Numbered from the stretch's first letter, positions 7,865 through 16,468 are shown. The stretch is 36,039 nt of DNA from CAYNGH01 sp964396845 (GCA_964396845.1 CAYNGH010000019.1:1-36039), one strand, 5' to 3'. Notes: generated from the letters alone by a model not told the origin. Numbers and translations are program-made.

Positions 7865-9142
7865 CTATACCACATGTCCGGTAAATGCCATGATCACCAG
7901 TATCAGGGAAAGAAGTCCCACCACCGCTACCGCAGTCCAGGACATAAAATTAAAAATGGGGGAATTGGTATAGTTTCCCATAAGTTTTTTGTTATTGATC
8001 AGGATTAGAATCATCACCAGGATAAAGGGAAGCAGGATGCCGTTTAATGCCTGGGACAGCACCATTATCGGAATCAGGGGGATTCCTGGAATCAGGATGA
8101 TAAAGGCTCCAAAGGCAATCATGAAAGTATATATTCCCAGGAATACCGGGGCCTCCCCAAATTTTTTGCCAACCCCCGATTCCCATCCGAAGGCTTCACA
8201 TATGGCATAGGATGTGGATATGGGGATAATGGCGGTGGAAAAAACTGCAGCGTTCATCAGGCCGATACCGAAGAGAAGGCTGGCATACTGCCCTGCCAGG
8301 GGTTTCAGGGCCATGGCTGCCTGTTCTGCAGTTTCAATTTGGATTCCCTCCACATGGAGGGTTGCGGCGCAGGCTATCATTATAAAAAAACTCACAATAG
8401 CCATGAAGGCCGTGCCAATGTATGTATCCCACCGGGAGAAGATATAATCCTTTACAGGAATATTCTTGTCCCGCACTGCCGATGTCTGAAAGAACTGCAT
8501 CCATGGGGCCAGGGAACAGCCCATCATGGCAATCACCATATATATCCATTCAAAATCTGTTTCAATTCTGGGGCGAACCAGGGTTCTGCCGATGGTTCCC
8601 CAGTCAGGCTTTGCCATGATGCCGGAAAGTATATATGTGAGATATATCAGGCAGGCCCAGAGGAATATTTTTTCCACCTTTTTATATGACCCTTTTACCA
8701 CCACCATCCAGACAAAGAGTGCCCCCAGAGGAACTGACACATACCGGGGAATTCCGAATAACAGTTCCGCCCCTGCTGCAAGGCCGGCAAAGTTGCCGAT
8801 GACATTGGTAAAGTTTGCAAAAAGGAGGATCATCATCAGGTACATGGTTATCTTCACGCCGAAATTTTCCCGAATCAGATCCGAAAGCCCCTTGCCGGTG
8901 ATGCACCCCAGCCTGCCGCACATCTCCTGAATCAGTGCGGAAAAAAATGCCGCCAAAAACATGACCCACAGGAGAGAATAGCCGAAATGAGCCCCCGCCA
9001 CCGAGTATGTGGCAATACCGTTGGCATCATTGTCAACATTGGCGGTGATTATTCCCGGGCCCATTATGGCAAGGAACATCAGCAACCTTGCCCAGGCGGG
9101 GTTTTGTGTCAGTTTTTTTGCCCATTCTTTTATATTCTTCAT
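7865..9142 (-). CDS. NRAMP-related metal ion transporter with altered metal-site motifs
   Basis: This 425-residue integral membrane protein has about eleven hydrophobic helices and the NRAMP fold signature (GPGIITANVD in helix 1, GKGLSDLI after helix 2). NRAMP proteins import Mn(II) or Fe(II) with protons, using a DPGN motif in helix 1 and a Met-Pro-His motif in helix 6. Here helix 1 reads DNDANG (37-42) and helix 6 reads SLAPWMQF, with Ala in place of the metal-binding Met (212) and Trp in place of His (214). It therefore belongs to an NRAMP-like branch with a different metal site, so Mn/Fe should not be assumed; Mg-type NRAMP-related transporters are one alternative. GAGGG lies seven bases before ATG 9142. 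It stands alone, between a terminator and glnA. Confidence 0.85.
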   Translation of the reverse strand: MKNIKEWAKKLTQNPAWARLLMFLAIMGPGIITANVDNDANGIATYSVAGAHFGYSLLWVMFLAAFFSALIQEMCGRLGCITGKGLSDLIRENFGVKITMYLMMILLFANFTNVIGNFAGLAAGAELLFGIPRYVSVPLGALFVWMVVVKGSYKKVEKIFLWACLIYLTYILSGIMAKPDWGTIGRTLVRPRIETDFEWIYMVIAMMGCSLAPWMQFFQTSAVRDKNIPVKDYIFSRWDTYIGTAFMAIVSFFIMIACAATLHVEGIQIETAEQAAMALKPLAGQYASLLFGIGLMNAAVFSTAIIPISTSYAICEAFGWESGVGKKFGEAPVFLGIYTFMIAFGAFIILIPGIPLIPIMVLSQALNGILLPFILVMILILINNKKLMGNYTNSPIFNFMSWTAVAVVGLLSLILVIMAFTGHVV

Positions 9143-9282
9143 GATGAACCCTCAGGGAGTTTTATCAGAAGTTAAATATAACAGGCCATCATCCTTCTGG
9201 GGGAATGAATATTGAACGCCTGCCGATTCTGACAGAAGAGGCGATTGTTTCTGCCGGTGGAATATCGGAATCTCCTGATGAC

Positions 9283-10620
9283 TCAGAAAGCTCCCAGATA
9301 ACGGGAAAGCTCCCAGGGATGCACTTGCTGGTTGTATATGTTCCACTCAATCTTTTTAGTTTTGACAAAATGATAAAATATATGATCACCCAGGGTTTCC
9401 CTGACCAGCTGGCTTTTTTCCATATATTCCACTGCCTCTTGCAGATTCTGGGGCAACAGGCTGATGTTTAGTTGTTCCCGGTGCAGATCTGTCATGGAAT
9501 AGATATTTTCGTTTATGGGCGGGCCGGGATCTATACTGTTGCGAATGCCGTCAAGACCGGCCCTGAGCATCACTGCAAAGGCAAGATATGGATTGCAGGC
9601 AGGATCAGGACTTCGAAGCTCAATCCGGGTAGCCTGTCCCCTGGGCGATGGAACCCGTACCAGGGGCGATCGGTTCCGCTGGGACCAGGCTATGTGAACC
9701 GGTGCTTCGTAATCGGGCACCAGCCGTTTGTAAGAATTGACCAGAGGATTTGTCACCGCGGTAAACTCCCGGACATGGTGGAGAAGACCGCCGATGTAAT
9801 GAAGGCAGACATCACTGAGTTCCATTGGGTCTTCCCGGCGGAAGAAACAGTTTTCCCCCTGGCAGAAAAGAGATTGATGGGTATGCATTCCAGAACCGTT
9901 TATTCCAAAGATAGGTTTCGGCATGAATGTGGCGTGCAGGCCATGATCCCTGGCAACCTTTCGAACCACCATCCGGAAAGTTGCCAGGTTATCTGCGGTG
10001 GTCAAGGCATCGGAGTATGCGAAGTCAATCTCGTGCTGTCCCGGAGCCACCTCGTGATGTGATGCTTCCACCTTGAAGCCCATCTGCTCCAGATATGTCA
10101 CAATCTGGCTTCGGGCATCCTCGCCCCGGTCGATGGGGGAAAGGTCAAAATACCCTCCCTGGTCATGGGTCTGCACCGTTGCACGGCCCTGGCTGTCCAG
10201 CAGAAACAGGAAAAACTCCGCCTCAGGGCCTGCTGCCATGGTATATCCCATTTCCCTGGCCTCGTTGATAGCCCTCTTCAAGACTCCCCGAGGACATCCT
10301 TCGAAGGGTTCCCCTTCGGGGGTGAATATGTCGCATATCAGCCGGGCTACCTTGCCACTGCCATTGGTCCAGGGAAACACACAGAAGGTATCAGGATCCG
10401 GTCGCAGAAAAACATCGGATTCTTCAATCCGGGAAAACCCCTCTATGGAGGAGCCGTCAAACATATTTCTGCCTTCCAGGGCCTGTTCCAGGTCTTCCAC
10501 GGGAATTTCCACATTCTTGTTGATTCCTGTGATGTCCATGAACATCAGCCGGATGGATCTGACCTTTTCTTCCCTTGCAATTTTTAGAACTTCTTCTTTT
10601 GTCCTGATTGTGTTTTTCAT
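9283..10620 (-). CDS. glnA: Glutamine synthetase, type I
   Basis: The 445-residue enzyme makes glutamine from glutamate, ammonia and ATP. The beta-grasp N-domain includes FDGSSIEGF. The catalytic domain shows AGPEAEFFLF, HHEVAPGQHEID, NGSGMHTHQSL, NPLVNSYKRLVP and RIELRSPDP. The length and the lack of a recognisable adenylylation loop fit the GSI-alpha group of Firmicutes, Thermotogae and related lineages, and would mean control by feedback or a DNA-binding regulator instead of adenylylation. ATG 10620 has GGAGG seven bases upstream and is preferred over an upstream in-frame ATG at 10650. A 7-bp inverted repeat at 10672-10689 in the leader is a candidate operator. Confidence 0.95.
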   Translation of the reverse strand: MKNTIRTKEEVLKIAREEKVRSIRLMFMDITGINKNVEIPVEDLEQALEGRNMFDGSSIEGFSRIEESDVFLRPDPDTFCVFPWTNGSGKVARLICDIFTPEGEPFEGCPRGVLKRAINEAREMGYTMAAGPEAEFFLFLLDSQGRATVQTHDQGGYFDLSPIDRGEDARSQIVTYLEQMGFKVEASHHEVAPGQHEIDFAYSDALTTADNLATFRMVVRKVARDHGLHATFMPKPIFGINGSGMHTHQSLFCQGENCFFRREDPMELSDVCLHYIGGLLHHVREFTAVTNPLVNSYKRLVPDYEAPVHIAWSQRNRSPLVRVPSPRGQATRIELRSPDPACNPYLAFAVMLRAGLDGIRNSIDPGPPINENIYSMTDLHREQLNISLLPQNLQEAVEYMEKSQLVRETLGDHIFYHFVKTKKIEWNIYNQQVHPWELSRYLGAF

Positions 10621-10932
10621 TGTGTCCTCCAGAAGCGACAGTATGATCATCGAAATATTAAATTTCCAACAAGTTCACAAAAGTGAACTCAATATCCTTC
10701 AAGGACTTCTGAGATTTTCCGTCTTTTGCATATCCTTTGGTTTCAACATTGGCAGGGGCATTATTCCCCAGGGTGAGTCATTTCATAATACCCTCTCCGG
10801 CCAGGATGAAAATTGAGTATAAAATAATTCAACTTTTCTCTATAAAACGACAGGTAACTGTCTTTATTGAAAAGAAGTATCAGGGGATTATTTTTTACCT
10901 TTCCAAGAAATATTTGCAGCAAGGGGATTCAA
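10621..10932. other. Divergent intergenic region between glnA and the HAD/HD-GYP gene
   Basis: These 312 bases carry the glnA ribosome binding site at the left edge, an operator-like inverted repeat at 10672-10689, and an AT-rich stretch near 10810-10870 with TATAAA-like boxes. I see no gene and no recognisable riboswitch. Confidence 0.6.
10672..10689. promoter_or_regulatory. Operator-like inverted repeat upstream of glnA
   Basis: AGTTCAC-AAAA-GTGAACT, perfect 7-bp arms, 52 bases before the glnA start. The sequence does not match the GlnR or NtrC consensus that I know. The regulator is unknown. Confidence 0.45.
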
Positions 10933-12201
10933 GTGGAGATAAGAGGAATTGTATTCGACCTGTCTGACACCCTGGTATGGATTGACCCTGACCGCCGTAT
11001 GGAAGGCTGTGAAAAAGCAGCCCGTTGCATGGGAGTGGATTCGGGGAGGCTTTTGGATGCTCTGGAACGAACCCTGTGGGGAAGGGCCTGGTGCAAATCC
11101 CCCGAAGTAATCGATATTTTGTCAAGTTGCAGGGATTACATGGGTGTTTCTGTGAACCCCGGAGATATGGAGCGGGGTGCCCATCAACTAAGAGAAGCCC
11201 TTCTGGACTCGGTGAATACTTACCCCGGAGTGGAGCCGATGCTGGAAAAGCTTGTACGCAAGAATTGCCGGCTGTGGGTTTCCGGTGACAATCAGCCCGG
11301 GGTTGCAGAAGCATTTTCAAGAATGCCCCTGGCAAAATTTTTTAACCCTGCAAGCTTGTCCCGCCATGCCGGAGATGAGCCGGGAACCTTTCGCCATCTG
11401 CTTCGGGAAATGGAGCTTGAACCGGGAATGTGCATCTATGTGGGATGGGGAGATCCCCTGAAGATGGAAGAAGCCCGCAGGGAAGGGATGATTACCGTGG
11501 CGGTGAGCCAGCCCCGGCAGTTTCTCCGGGATGACGACATCGGGGATTCTGATTATGTGATGGATTCCATCCTCCATGTCCCCCTTGTTCTGGATGAAAT
11601 CAAATCCCCTTCCCATGGGGTTCTTGAGGATGAACAGGTTTTGGCCCTGTGGCAGGAATTGTGCCGGTTGGATCCTTTTACTGCCCGTCATTGCCGGCGG
11701 GTTTCATCCCTGATGGCTTCCTTTGCTCAGGGAATGAGCTGGGCCCAGCAGGATGTCCGTCTGGCCCGGATGGCGGGACTGCTCCATGATCTGGGTAAAA
11801 TCCACATGTCCAGTGATATGTTCAAAAAAATCCAAAGTGGCCAGCGGATAAACACCGAGGAGATTGTTCTGATGAAAACCCATACGGCCTTGTGGGAGAA
11901 ACTGTCGGCTATGGGAGTGCCAGCCCCGGCAGTCGAAGGTGTGAGGCATCATCATGAACGGTTTGACGGTAGTGGCTACCCGGACAGGCTCCGGGGTGAA
12001 GAGATACCCCTGATGGTGAGGATGCTCACCATTGCTGACTTTTATGACTCCATCGTAACCCAGCGTCCCTGCAAGACTCCCCCCAAACAGAAGCCCCTAA
12101 ATTACCAGGACGGCATGAAACTGCTGGTGGAGGAATCCCATACTCGACTGGATCCTGAGCTGGTGCGCAAATTCATCCCTGTTGTCAACGGGAGCTTTTA
12201 A
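10933..12201 (+). CDS. HAD-like domain fused to HD-GYP phosphodiesterase
   Basis: GTG 10933 follows AAGGGG at six-base spacing. The first 210 residues look like a HAD-superfamily fold: FDLSDTL at residues 8-14 (nucleophile Asp9 kept, the usual +2 Asp replaced by Ser), SGDNQPG as motif II, and a weak VGWGD as motif IV. From about residue 225 there is a full HD-GYP domain with HDLGK at 285, HHHERFDGSGYP at 339, RLRGEEIP and IADFYDS. HD-GYP domains hydrolyse cyclic-di-GMP or related dinucleotides. A HAD partner could remove a phosphate from the linear product, or be a degenerate sensory module; this is inference. The 3' end overlaps the convergent nitrilase-like gene by 17 bases. Soluble. Confidence 0.8.
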   Translation: MEIRGIVFDLSDTLVWIDPDRRMEGCEKAARCMGVDSGRLLDALERTLWGRAWCKSPEVIDILSSCRDYMGVSVNPGDMERGAHQLREALLDSVNTYPGVEPMLEKLVRKNCRLWVSGDNQPGVAEAFSRMPLAKFFNPASLSRHAGDEPGTFRHLLREMELEPGMCIYVGWGDPLKMEEARREGMITVAVSQPRQFLRDDDIGDSDYVMDSILHVPLVLDEIKSPSHGVLEDEQVLALWQELCRLDPFTARHCRRVSSLMASFAQGMSWAQQDVRLARMAGLLHDLGKIHMSSDMFKKIQSGQRINTEEIVLMKTHTALWEKLSAMGVPAPAVEGVRHHHERFDGSGYPDRLRGEEIPLMVRMLTIADFYDSIVTQRPCKTPPKQKPLNYQDGMKLLVEESHTRLDPELVRKFIPVVNGSF

Positions 12202-13078
12202 CAACAGGCTCTGTCAGCTTTCCATATAAACGGGGCTTGCGTCCTGCCATCATGTTAAAACCCCTTCCCTGGGCCAGCCCGCCATGATCTGTTCCCTGGG
12301 GGCCGTGTCGGGAGCGCAGTTCCATAAGCTCTTCGATATCTATGATTCCCCGGATTGTTTCTTCGGCAGATCCTGCGGTGGCCAAATCGATCTCATCAAG
12401 AAATGGCGAGTATATCCCCGATCCGCCCATTGTCAGATCGGGGTTTTCTTCTTTGGCCTGCCGGGGAATGCCATTGGCATTTACCACAAAGACCTGATTT
12501 TCTATGGCTCTGGCCCGACATATGGTCTGAAGTCCCCTCACCCCCAGACCGCCGATTATCGACGGCACGAAAAGTATCATTGCTCCTGACAGGGCAAGGC
12601 AACGGGCAACCTCGGGATAAAATATGTCGTTGCAAAGAACGCATCCCACAGTCACAGGCCCTGCCCGGAGGGGGGCCATTTTACAGCCCCCGGCAAGTTT
12701 CCCTTGTTCCATGGGGATCATGTGAATTTTCCGGCAAAAATGAAGCATCTCTCCCCGGGGAGTCACAAGAAAGCCGGTGTTATGGCCGGGATCACCGGGA
12801 GTCCTTCCGGTTTCTGCCATACCGCCGATGATGTAAAGCTCCGATTCCCGGGCAATCTCTCTTAGGGGCATTGTGGATGGCCCTGGCAGGGGTTCCAGTC
12901 CCCTCTGGAAGAAATAATTGGGGATGCATATGAAATGAGGACGGTTCTCCCGGGCTTCCTGCCGGAGCATCCTCAGGATTCGTTCAAGATTGCCTTCCCG
13001 GTCATGGCGATCCAGAACCGGCTGAATGGCACTAACTTTGAACAAAAGAGGTTCTCTGTTGTTGTGAATATCATCCAT
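12185..13078 (-). CDS. Carbon-nitrogen hydrolase (nitrilase-fold) protein lacking the catalytic Glu
   Basis: The 298-residue protein has the nitrilase/amidase fold. The catalytic Lys (CRKIHM, residue 117) and Cys (LCNDIFYPE, residue 149) are present. The first catalytic Glu, normally in a PE motif after the first strand, is replaced by Asn in CIPNYFF (residue 54). Family members hydrolyse nitriles, amides or N-carbamoyl groups. Without the Glu this one may be weakly active or do different chemistry. Start ATG 13078 overlaps the end of the ModE-like gene by eight bases, which suggests coupled translation; longer starts at 13084 and 13126 are possible. Last gene of a minus-strand run beginning at 16268. 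Confidence 0.8.
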   Translation of the reverse strand: MDDIHNNREPLLFKVSAIQPVLDRHDREGNLERILRMLRQEARENRPHFICIPNYFFQRGLEPLPGPSTMPLREIARESELYIIGGMAETGRTPGDPGHNTGFLVTPRGEMLHFCRKIHMIPMEQGKLAGGCKMAPLRAGPVTVGCVLCNDIFYPEVARCLALSGAMILFVPSIIGGLGVRGLQTICRARAIENQVFVVNANGIPRQAKEENPDLTMGGSGIYSPFLDEIDLATAGSAEETIRGIIDIEELMELRSRHGPQGTDHGGLAQGRGFNMMAGRKPRLYGKLTEPVVKSSR

Positions 13079-13454
13079 GATCATTTTCAATATCAAAGGC
13101 CTCGCAGAAACGACGCCAGAATTCATCGGTCATCCGCTGGTTTTCGTCGAGAAACTCCCGGTATAACATGGCCAGCTTCCGGCCCTCCCCGGTGAGATAA
13201 GCCCCGCCTCCATGGGTGCCGCCGGATTTCGTTTCGATGATTACGCGACCAGCAGCCCGGTTGGTCCTCTCAACCATGCTCCATGCCTTCCGGTAGGAGT
13301 ATCCCATCTTTTTTGCCGCCGCGGTGATGGATCCCATCTGATCCACTGCTTCTAAGAACTTCAACCGCCCGAGGCACAGCAAAGTTTCCCCCCCCAGGTT
13401 GATGAAAATCTTCCCGTGGATTCCATTTTTTTTGTTTTTTGGTTTTCTGGCCAC
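13071..13454 (-). CDS. ModE-like winged helix-turn-helix regulator
   Basis: The 127-residue protein has a ModE N-terminal-type winged HTH (about residues 25-115): FLEAVDQMGSITAAAKKMGY, SYRKAWSMVERTN, a Gly-rich wing (KSGGTHGGGAYLT) and a C-terminal dimer helix. The first 15 residues are Lys-rich. There is no molybdate-binding C-terminal domain, so it is a stand-alone HTH of the kind found near molybdate or tungstate genes and elsewhere; no molybdate transporter is adjacent. GTG 13454 is the start, with GGAG about ten bases upstream. It lies 20 bases after the upstream small gene, and its stop is inside the nitrilase-like start region. It probably regulates its own operon. Confidence 0.75.
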   Translation of the reverse strand: MARKPKNKKNGIHGKIFINLGGETLLCLGRLKFLEAVDQMGSITAAAKKMGYSYRKAWSMVERTNRAAGRVIIETKSGGTHGGGAYLTGEGRKLAMLYREFLDENQRMTDEFWRRFCEAFDIENDHG

Positions 13455-13474
13455 CTGGGTGTTACTCCGGCAAA

Positions 13475-13861
13475 TCAGAATGAGAAATCATCCACGTGAT
13501 AGACGGGGTTGGATTTCAGCCGGTTGGTGAAGTCCTCCCGCACCGGTGAGGGGAGAGCGTCGATATGCCCCTTGAAATGAGGGCTGGACACCTTGGCGAT
13601 GTCACCTTTGACGCCGTCGCCGTTTTTCAGAAGATACAACTGAAGGTTTCGCTCCGCCCATTTGATTTCGATGTTGGCCTTATAGTCGTCCCCTTCCTGC
13701 TGATCCACCCAGAACCAGATATGATCCGGCTGGAAAACCAGCTCTGCAGTGATGAGGCAATGACCTGAGGCAGTAACATCCCGCCGGGGATGGTGATCTC
13801 CCTCCACGGCAATCCGTGTGAAACCGCTGAAGCTGTGAATTTTTACTTGAACCGTCGGCAT
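13475..13861 (-). CDS. Conserved-looking hypothetical protein, 128 residues
   Basis: I do not recognise a family. The protein is rich in beta-type segments and aromatic and His residues (EGDHHPRRD, PDHIWFWVDQQ) and has no signal peptide or membrane helix. ATG 13861 is supported by AGGGGGTG seven bases upstream. It sits between the radical SAM gene (47 bases) and the ModE-like gene (20 bases) on the same strand, so it is probably part of that operon. Confidence 0.65.
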   Translation of the reverse strand: MPTVQVKIHSFSGFTRIAVEGDHHPRRDVTASGHCLITAELVFQPDHIWFWVDQQEGDDYKANIEIKWAERNLQLYLLKNGDGVKGDIAKVSSPHFKGHIDALPSPVREDFTNRLKSNPVYHVDDFSF

Positions 13862-13908
13862 ATGGCACCCCCTGAAATTATTCTAAATACAGAAAATTTA
13901 TCTCCCGG

Positions 13909-15279
13909 TCAAATAAATCCTCTGTCAGTCCCCGGTGTTTTGGTGTTTTCCGGAAGACATGGGTTCTTTCCCCGGGGTCTGGGATTTTGATCCGAGTTTT
14001 TCTTCTCCATCCAGTGGGGAGAATGAATCTTCCGGTGAAGCCATTGCATCCCTTCTTTCAGTTGCCGGGATGTCATCCCTCCGGGGCGGTGATTTATATG
14101 ATACCATGTGTAACGATCCCACTTGCGGCATGTGATCCGCCCTTCCCGATCCAGCTGGCGGTAAAGCTCCGACCCCGGCAGGGGTTGCATTATGGCAAGA
14201 TCCGCTTCAAAAATATTGTTGTCCCGGATAAACTCCCAGAGCCGGGGGAAAACATCAGGGGTATCCTGATCCATCCCCAGCATGAAAAGCCCCATCACCC
14301 CGACCCCGTGAGATTGAATCTTTTTTATCATTTCCGGGTAATGGCTCAACTGCTGATATTTCCACGGACTCATGTCCCGGAGGCTGTCAGGATTGACGGT
14401 TTCAAGGCCCACCTGAATCTCATAACATCCCGATTCCCTCATAAGATCTAACAGCTCATCATCCCCGGCGACAGAAACATCACAGTAACATTCCCAGGTG
14501 ATATTCTCTTTTTTTATCTCCCGGAGCAGAGCCTTGGCATAATCCCGGTCCACCAGCATGTTTTCATCCACAAAGCTGATATGGGGACGGGGGAAAACTT
14601 CCTTGGCCAGGCGGATTTCACCGATGACTTTCTCCAGGGACTTTTTTCGAAAGTTATGGCCGTAAACGGCAATAATGGAGCAGAACCGGCATTTCCGGGG
14701 ACATCCCCGGGTGGCCTGTATGGGGATCTTGTTGTATATGGAGGGATCCTTCACCAGGTCAAACCGGGGCGGAGGGATATTTTCCATGGGGATGGAACGA
14801 TCCGAATGATAGAACTTTCGGGGTTTTCCCGATTCAATATCTTCAAGAAGCCGGGGAAATGTGTCCTCCCCCTCGCCGATGATAACAAAATCCGCATGTT
14901 CGGCTGCTTCTTCCGGCAGGGCAGTGGGATGGTTACCGCCGATAACCACAGGGATTCCCCGCCGGCGGAAATGATCTCCCAGCCGGTATGCCCCGGGAGC
15001 CTGATATGTGAATGCCGACAGGGCAACCAGGTCAAAATCCTCGGATAAAAAAGGCGGGGGCTGGTTCTTGCCGGCATAAGGGCCTTCCTCGTAATAGACC
15101 GCCTGGTGGCCTTCCATCTCCGGCAGGGCCGCCATGGTGAGAAGGGCCAGATTCGGCATCACTTCCAGCTCGTCATGGGTGAAGGATGTCAGCTCATCCC
15201 GATCCCTGATGAATTCGTTGAATATGTGGCCTTCCTGAAAGACTTCCACCCCGTGGGGCGATATAAAGCCGATTTTCAT
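13909..15279 (-). CDS. B12-binding-domain radical SAM protein
   Basis: The 456-residue protein has an N-terminal cobalamin-binding-like Rossmann domain (about residues 1-150; VVIGGNHPTALPEE, FVIIGEGEDTF). A radical SAM core follows, with the 4Fe-4S motif C193-x3-C197-x2-C200 (RGCPRKCRFCS), and then a Lys/Arg/Pro-rich tail. This architecture (BchE/P-methylase-like) is used for methylations, ring closures and other radical reactions; the substrate cannot be read from the sequence. The start ATG 15277-15279 overlaps the TAA of the upstream gene by one base, so translation is coupled. The low-complexity C-terminal tail is unusual. Confidence 0.85.
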   Translation of the reverse strand: MKIGFISPHGVEVFQEGHIFNEFIRDRDELTSFTHDELEVMPNLALLTMAALPEMEGHQAVYYEEGPYAGKNQPPPFLSEDFDLVALSAFTYQAPGAYRLGDHFRRRGIPVVIGGNHPTALPEEAAEHADFVIIGEGEDTFPRLLEDIESGKPRKFYHSDRSIPMENIPPPRFDLVKDPSIYNKIPIQATRGCPRKCRFCSIIAVYGHNFRKKSLEKVIGEIRLAKEVFPRPHISFVDENMLVDRDYAKALLREIKKENITWECYCDVSVAGDDELLDLMRESGCYEIQVGLETVNPDSLRDMSPWKYQQLSHYPEMIKKIQSHGVGVMGLFMLGMDQDTPDVFPRLWEFIRDNNIFEADLAIMQPLPGSELYRQLDREGRITCRKWDRYTWYHINHRPGGMTSRQLKEGMQWLHRKIHSPHWMEKKNSDQNPRPRGKNPCLPENTKTPGTDRGFI

Positions 15280-16268
15280 TATTCCCCGGTTCCTCCCAGA
15301 TAATGCCCCAGAACGTTGAGGGGTTTCTTGGAATGCTCCAGCAGGGCAAAGACACTGCCGATGCGAGCCATCTGAACCTGGCAGAGCAGGTCAAAGCTTT
15401 CGAAGGCTTCCCCCTGGGGTTTGCGGGCATCGGCAAACATCGCCTCCAGGGCTTCGTCACAGTCCCGGGCGTGGGAAATATTCCCCGGCTCCCTGGCAAT
15501 CTCTGCCACTGAGGTGAGGACCCGGCACTGATAATAGAAGAAATTCAACCGACCCTGTTCCCATCTTATGAACTCTCGGTAAAGGGGAAACTTGTCGGGG
15601 TGAGCTTTTTTTAATAACTCCAGGTCCACCAGCCGGGAAAAGTTAATATCCTGCCGTTTCATGCCCAGACGATCCACCAGAAGCAAATTCCCCTGGCCCA
15701 TGGAAAGAAAGGCCGCCTCCAGCAGGGATTGGAGAGGTTCCGGATCCATGGGATCATACCATGTCCATTGCCGGGCCAAATCCAGCATCAGGAAGGCGAA
15801 GTCCATGTATGGCTTCTCATCTCTGCCGGGATTTCGATGACGGGGGGTCAGGGGGTTTCTCATTTTTATTTTCAGCTGTTCCGTCAGGGGTTCATACCAG
15901 CGGGCCATCTCCCCTGTTCCCCGGTGTTCCAGCATTTCCACCACCTGCCGGTGCTTGGAGATTATCAGGTTGTCGGGATTGGGAAGATCCTTTTCCTCCT
16001 CAGAAATCCAGCCCCACAACTGCCAGAAAAAAAGATCCATATAGTCGGCGCTTTCGGGATTGTATATCTTGCTCATCAGCACCGTACGGCATCGGCTGAG
16101 GTATTTGAACCCCCGGGCATAATCCCCCAGGATAATAAATGCAACGGCTTTCTGGAAATTCTCCCCGGCCATCATGGTGAGAATCAGAGGATCTTCTTCA
16201 AAACGGGGATCCTTGTATTCAAGGTGTTTGTCTGCTATCTTGCGCCAGAGTTCAAGTCTGTTGTCCAA
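15279..16268 (-). CDS. Helical hypothetical protein, first gene of the radical SAM operon
   Basis: The 329-residue cytoplasmic protein has no recognised domain. It is almost wholly alpha-helical and Trp/Arg-rich (FFWQLWGW, RQWTWYDP), with helix-turn-helix spacing that could be degenerate TPRs. Start TTG 16268 is the only start that keeps the N-terminal helix; a GGGAGG lies about 13 bases upstream, which is a long spacing. The stop codon overlaps the start of the radical SAM gene, so the two proteins are probably made together and may form a complex or share a substrate. Confidence 0.65.
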   Translation of the reverse strand: MDNRLELWRKIADKHLEYKDPRFEEDPLILTMMAGENFQKAVAFIILGDYARGFKYLSRCRTVLMSKIYNPESADYMDLFFWQLWGWISEEEKDLPNPDNLIISKHRQVVEMLEHRGTGEMARWYEPLTEQLKIKMRNPLTPRHRNPGRDEKPYMDFAFLMLDLARQWTWYDPMDPEPLQSLLEAAFLSMGQGNLLLVDRLGMKRQDINFSRLVDLELLKKAHPDKFPLYREFIRWEQGRLNFFYYQCRVLTSVAEIAREPGNISHARDCDEALEAMFADARKPQGEAFESFDLLCQVQMARIGSVFALLEHSKKPLNVLGHYLGGTGE

Positions 16269-16314
16269 AGCTGTAACACCGCCTCCCGTAAAATAAGACC
16301 CTGCCGGAATTTTA

Positions 16315-16374
16315 CTGGCCCTGCTTGTCGCGGCTTTTACCTTCTGTCATAGGAGGAAAAAAAAGCAGGGCCAG
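16315..16374. repeat. Long inverted repeat (stem-loop) between two minus-strand genes
   Basis: CTGGCCCTGCTT at 16315-16326 and AAGCAGGGCCAG at 16363-16374 are perfectly complementary over 12 bp, with a 36-base loop. The stem extends outward with A/T pairs and one mismatch. It lies downstream of the 16469-16993 gene and upstream of the five-gene run. It could be a terminator without a strong U tract, or a leader structure. Confidence 0.5.
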
Positions 16375-16468
16375 AAAAATAATGCTTCAGGGTATATCCC
16401 GAACTGATCCGGCAGAGTCCTGGAACCGTAAAAAAGTGTCATTCATTTAGATCTATCTGTGTTTTTTT

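Noticed and set aside
9205..9471. Plus-strand open frame over the end of glnA
   Set aside because: Mostly antisense to the conserved C-terminus of glutamine synthetase, with no motif.
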